Assembly (NCBI GenBank): GCA_022836975.1 | Contig: JAIXMJ010000043.1 | Location: forward strand, 1,581-7,229 | Direction: 5' to 3' | DNA: 5,649 nt | From: Wolbachia sp. | Lineage (GTDB): Bacteria; Pseudomonadota; Alphaproteobacteria; Rickettsiales; Anaplasmataceae | Shown here: positions 5,577 to 5,649 of the stretch, piece after piece | How positions within the stretch are numbered: position 1 is the stretch's first letter | Layout of the letters: the number at the start of each line of letters is the position of its first letter | Position numbers and translations under genes: made by a program | Notes under the pieces: generated by a model | What the model was told of the DNA's origin: nothing | The model's input: the letters and a program-made list of their open reading frames with translations, nothing else | The model's database searches: none

Positions 5577-5649
5577 GCAGTTGACACTAGTATAAAATGA
5601 AGAAAATGAATTTGTCACTAGAGTCAAATGGCTAGTCTTCCAGTTCTCA

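Larger units (their letters stand above)
5360..5649. repeat. Higher-order tandem repeat, 126-bp unit, open at window end
   Basis: Two full units (5360-5485 and 5486-5611) plus 38 bases of a third. Taken in the phase 5377-5502 versus 5503-5628, the units differ at only 5 of 126 positions, and the 21 bases from 5629 match the preceding unit exactly. Each unit splits into four modules of 32, 32, 31 and 31 bp, starting at 5360, 5392, 5424 and 5455, then 5486, 5518, 5550 and 5581, then 5612 and 5644. Modules begin with TTGACACTAGTGTCAA or a variant. Modules 1 and 2 end in TAGTCTTCCAG, module 3 carries this in inverted form (CTGGAAGACTA), and module 4 diverges into AT-rich TATAAAATGAAGAAAATGAA. All six frames contain stops within the unit. 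The total copy number is unknown because the array leaves the window. Confidence 0.95.

Noticed and set aside
5360..5649. CRISPR array
   Set aside because: There are no unique spacers: the sequences between palindromes are themselves repeated, and no cas genes are present.

Overview
The window is AT-rich (about one third G+C in lines I counted by hand) and looks like a chromosomal segment from an obligate intracellular alphaproteobacterium of the Rickettsiales, most likely Anaplasmataceae (Ehrlichia or Wolbachia type). The reasons are the base composition, the mitochondrial-like pyruvate dehydrogenase E2 with the LMPALSPTM start, the RNase III with LEN(T/S/V)LEALIGA in place of the usual D-containing motif, and a compact isc chaperone operon. 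I cannot settle the genus. Large tandem repeats would fit Ehrlichia ruminantium, while the G+C and palindromic intergenic repeats would also fit Wolbachia.

Layout: positions 1-75 may hold the 3' end of a plus-strand gene that I cannot identify. rnc (RNase III) lies on the minus strand at 175-882. A divergent promoter region of about 125 bp separates it from pdhC (dihydrolipoamide acetyltransferase, E2 of pyruvate dehydrogenase) at 1008-2195 on the plus strand. After 80 bp with a good -10 box come four tightly packed plus-strand genes: iscU, iscA, hscB and hscA. Each overlaps the next by 8 to 23 bases, so they are almost certainly co-transcribed and perhaps translationally coupled. Together they build and hand over iron-sulfur clusters: IscU is the scaffold, HscA/HscB the dedicated Hsp70/J-protein pair that acts on IscU through its LPPVK motif, and IscA an A-type cluster carrier. 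iscR, iscS and fdx, the usual companions, are not in the window.

After hscA there is a small ORF (5209-5415) for a putative secreted protein with an N-terminal signal peptide. Its last 18 codons or so are not unique sequence: they are the beginning of a repeat array that runs from 5360 to the window end. This array is the most unusual part of the window. It is a higher-order tandem repeat with a 126-bp unit made of four modules of about 32 bp. Each module starts with a version of the palindrome TTGACACTAGTGTCAA, and the array contains a perfect 20-bp-stem hairpin, a perfect 38-bp palindrome and 15 CTAG tetranucleotides in 290 bp. It has no long open frame on either strand. Its function is unknown. 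Candidates are a variable-copy repeat locus, a 3'-end structure of the isc transcript or a protein-binding array.
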